From NCBI GenBank assembly GCA_913055875.1, contig CAJXJY010000001.1:186001-250000 (forward strand): a stretch of DNA of 64,000 nt. Direction: 5' to 3'. The notes under the pieces are model-generated. The model saw only the letters and a program-made list of their open reading frames with translations, was not told where the DNA came from and made no database searches. Shown piece after piece: positions 63,614 through 64,000 of the stretch. The stretch's first letter is position 1, and every line of letters begins with the position of its first letter. The position numbers and the translations under genes were made by a program. Origin of the DNA: an uncultured Altererythrobacter sp. GTDB lineage: Bacteria; Pseudomonadota; Alphaproteobacteria; Sphingomonadales; Sphingomonadaceae.

Positions 63614-64000
63614 ATGGGCAATCTGACGAGCATCGCAATTTTCGGTGGAGGAGGCTTTCTCCTCTTTCTCATCATCGGCTTCATGCTGACACGGCTCTAC
63701 CGCCGCGCCACCAAGGAGATCGCTTTCGTGCGCACCGGCTTCGGCGGCGAGAAGGTGGTCATGAACGGCGGCGCGATGGTGTTCCCGGTGCTGCACGAGA
63801 CCATGCCAGTCAACATGAACACGCTGGTGCTGAGCGTCATCCGCCGCGATGCCGAGGCGCTGATCACGCTCGACCGGTTGCGGATCGACGTGAAGGCGGA
63901 ATTCTACGTCCGCGTGCGGCCCGACAGCGATGCGATTGCCATGGCCGCGCAGACGCTCGGCCAGCGCACGATGATTCCCGAAGCGCTCAAGGATCTCGTC
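63614..64000 (+). CDS. Flotillin family protein (SPFH domain), 3' end outside window (partial)
   Basis: The first 129 residues are visible. One N-terminal span (IAIFGGGGFLLFLIIGFMLT) is followed by a basic patch and the SPFH start (KEIAFVRTGFGGEKVVMNGG, then MVFPVLHETMPVNMNTLVL and DRLRIDVKAEFYVRV). This is the YqiK/flotillin layout. AAGGAGAAGCA is a strong ribosome site. It is encoded 27 bases after the YqiJ-like gene. Confidence 0.9.
   Translation, partial: MGNLTSIAIFGGGGFLLFLIIGFMLTRLYRRATKEIAFVRTGFGGEKVVMNGGAMVFPVLHETMPVNMNTLVLSVIRRDAEALITLDRLRIDVKAEFYVRVRPDSDAIAMAAQTLGQRTMIPEALKDLV

Overview
The window is a chromosomal segment of a GC-rich (about two-thirds G+C by eye) alphaproteobacterium. 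Gene content and order (rpe - heparinase-like - purH, ihfB, dxs, a roughly 1600-residue NAD-glutamate dehydrogenase, a CYP153-type P450, a POT transporter beside secreted amidohydrolases, PhoD-type phosphatase, DUF2141 and DUF455 proteins) fit Sphingomonadales, probably Erythrobacteraceae. The family placement is inference. I saw no phage, insertion sequence, plasmid function, rRNA or CRISPR array.

Layout. 1-4.3 kb: partial acyl-CoA synthetase, M20 amidohydrolase, and an overlapping diacylglycerol kinase / Tam41-like pair. 4.3-9.6 kb: a palindromic repeat, a DUF2141 protein and the rpe - heparinase-like - purH operon. 9.7-15 kb: a 45-residue membrane protein overlapping an exported MsrA, a Fur-family regulator, dxs, and a thioesterase/HxlR divergent pair with visible operators. 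15-25 kb: a crotonase with a damaged stop, a degenerate/intact amidohydrolase pair with a peptide transporter, a GntR regulator, ihfB, a secreted protein and tRNA-Leu(UAA). 25-30 kb: tandem-PilZ protein, FAD enzyme, GtrA and GT-C protein (probable surface glycan genes), MsrB. 30-36.5 kb: CYP153, a NatAB-like ABC exporter, queG and a ferredoxin reductase. 36.5-41.8 kb: NAD-GDH flanked on both sides by palindromic repeats. 41.8-47.4 kb: LLM monooxygenase, TPR protein, hydrolase, a small lipoprotein, a three-gene XRE/membrane module, PhoD phosphatase. 47.5-49 kb: a metalloprotease and a small partner behind an AT-rich promoter. 49-59 kb: thrS with a threonine-rich leader peptide, agmatine deiminase, M28 peptidase, glnE - bcp - DUF455, M23 peptidase. 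59-64 kb: acyl-CoA ligase - P450 - SDR operon and a YqiJ-flotillin pair cut by the window end.

The two most unusual things are regulatory or repetitive rather than enzymatic. First, thrS is preceded by a 23-codon open reading frame with seven consecutive Thr codons, a promoter placed so that the RNA could begin at the AUG, and competing downstream pairings: a probable ribosome-mediated attenuator on a tRNA synthetase gene. Second, a family of large intergenic palindromes (four copies) has terminal inverted repeats and carries small hairpins whose arm sequences differ between copies while remaining self-complementary around a constant GGAS loop. That covariation suggests selection on structure.

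Other leads are the DAG-kinase/Tam41-like pair (possible CDP-DAG synthesis), the metalloprotease two-gene unit, and a pseudoenzyme-like amidohydrolase paired with an active-looking one.
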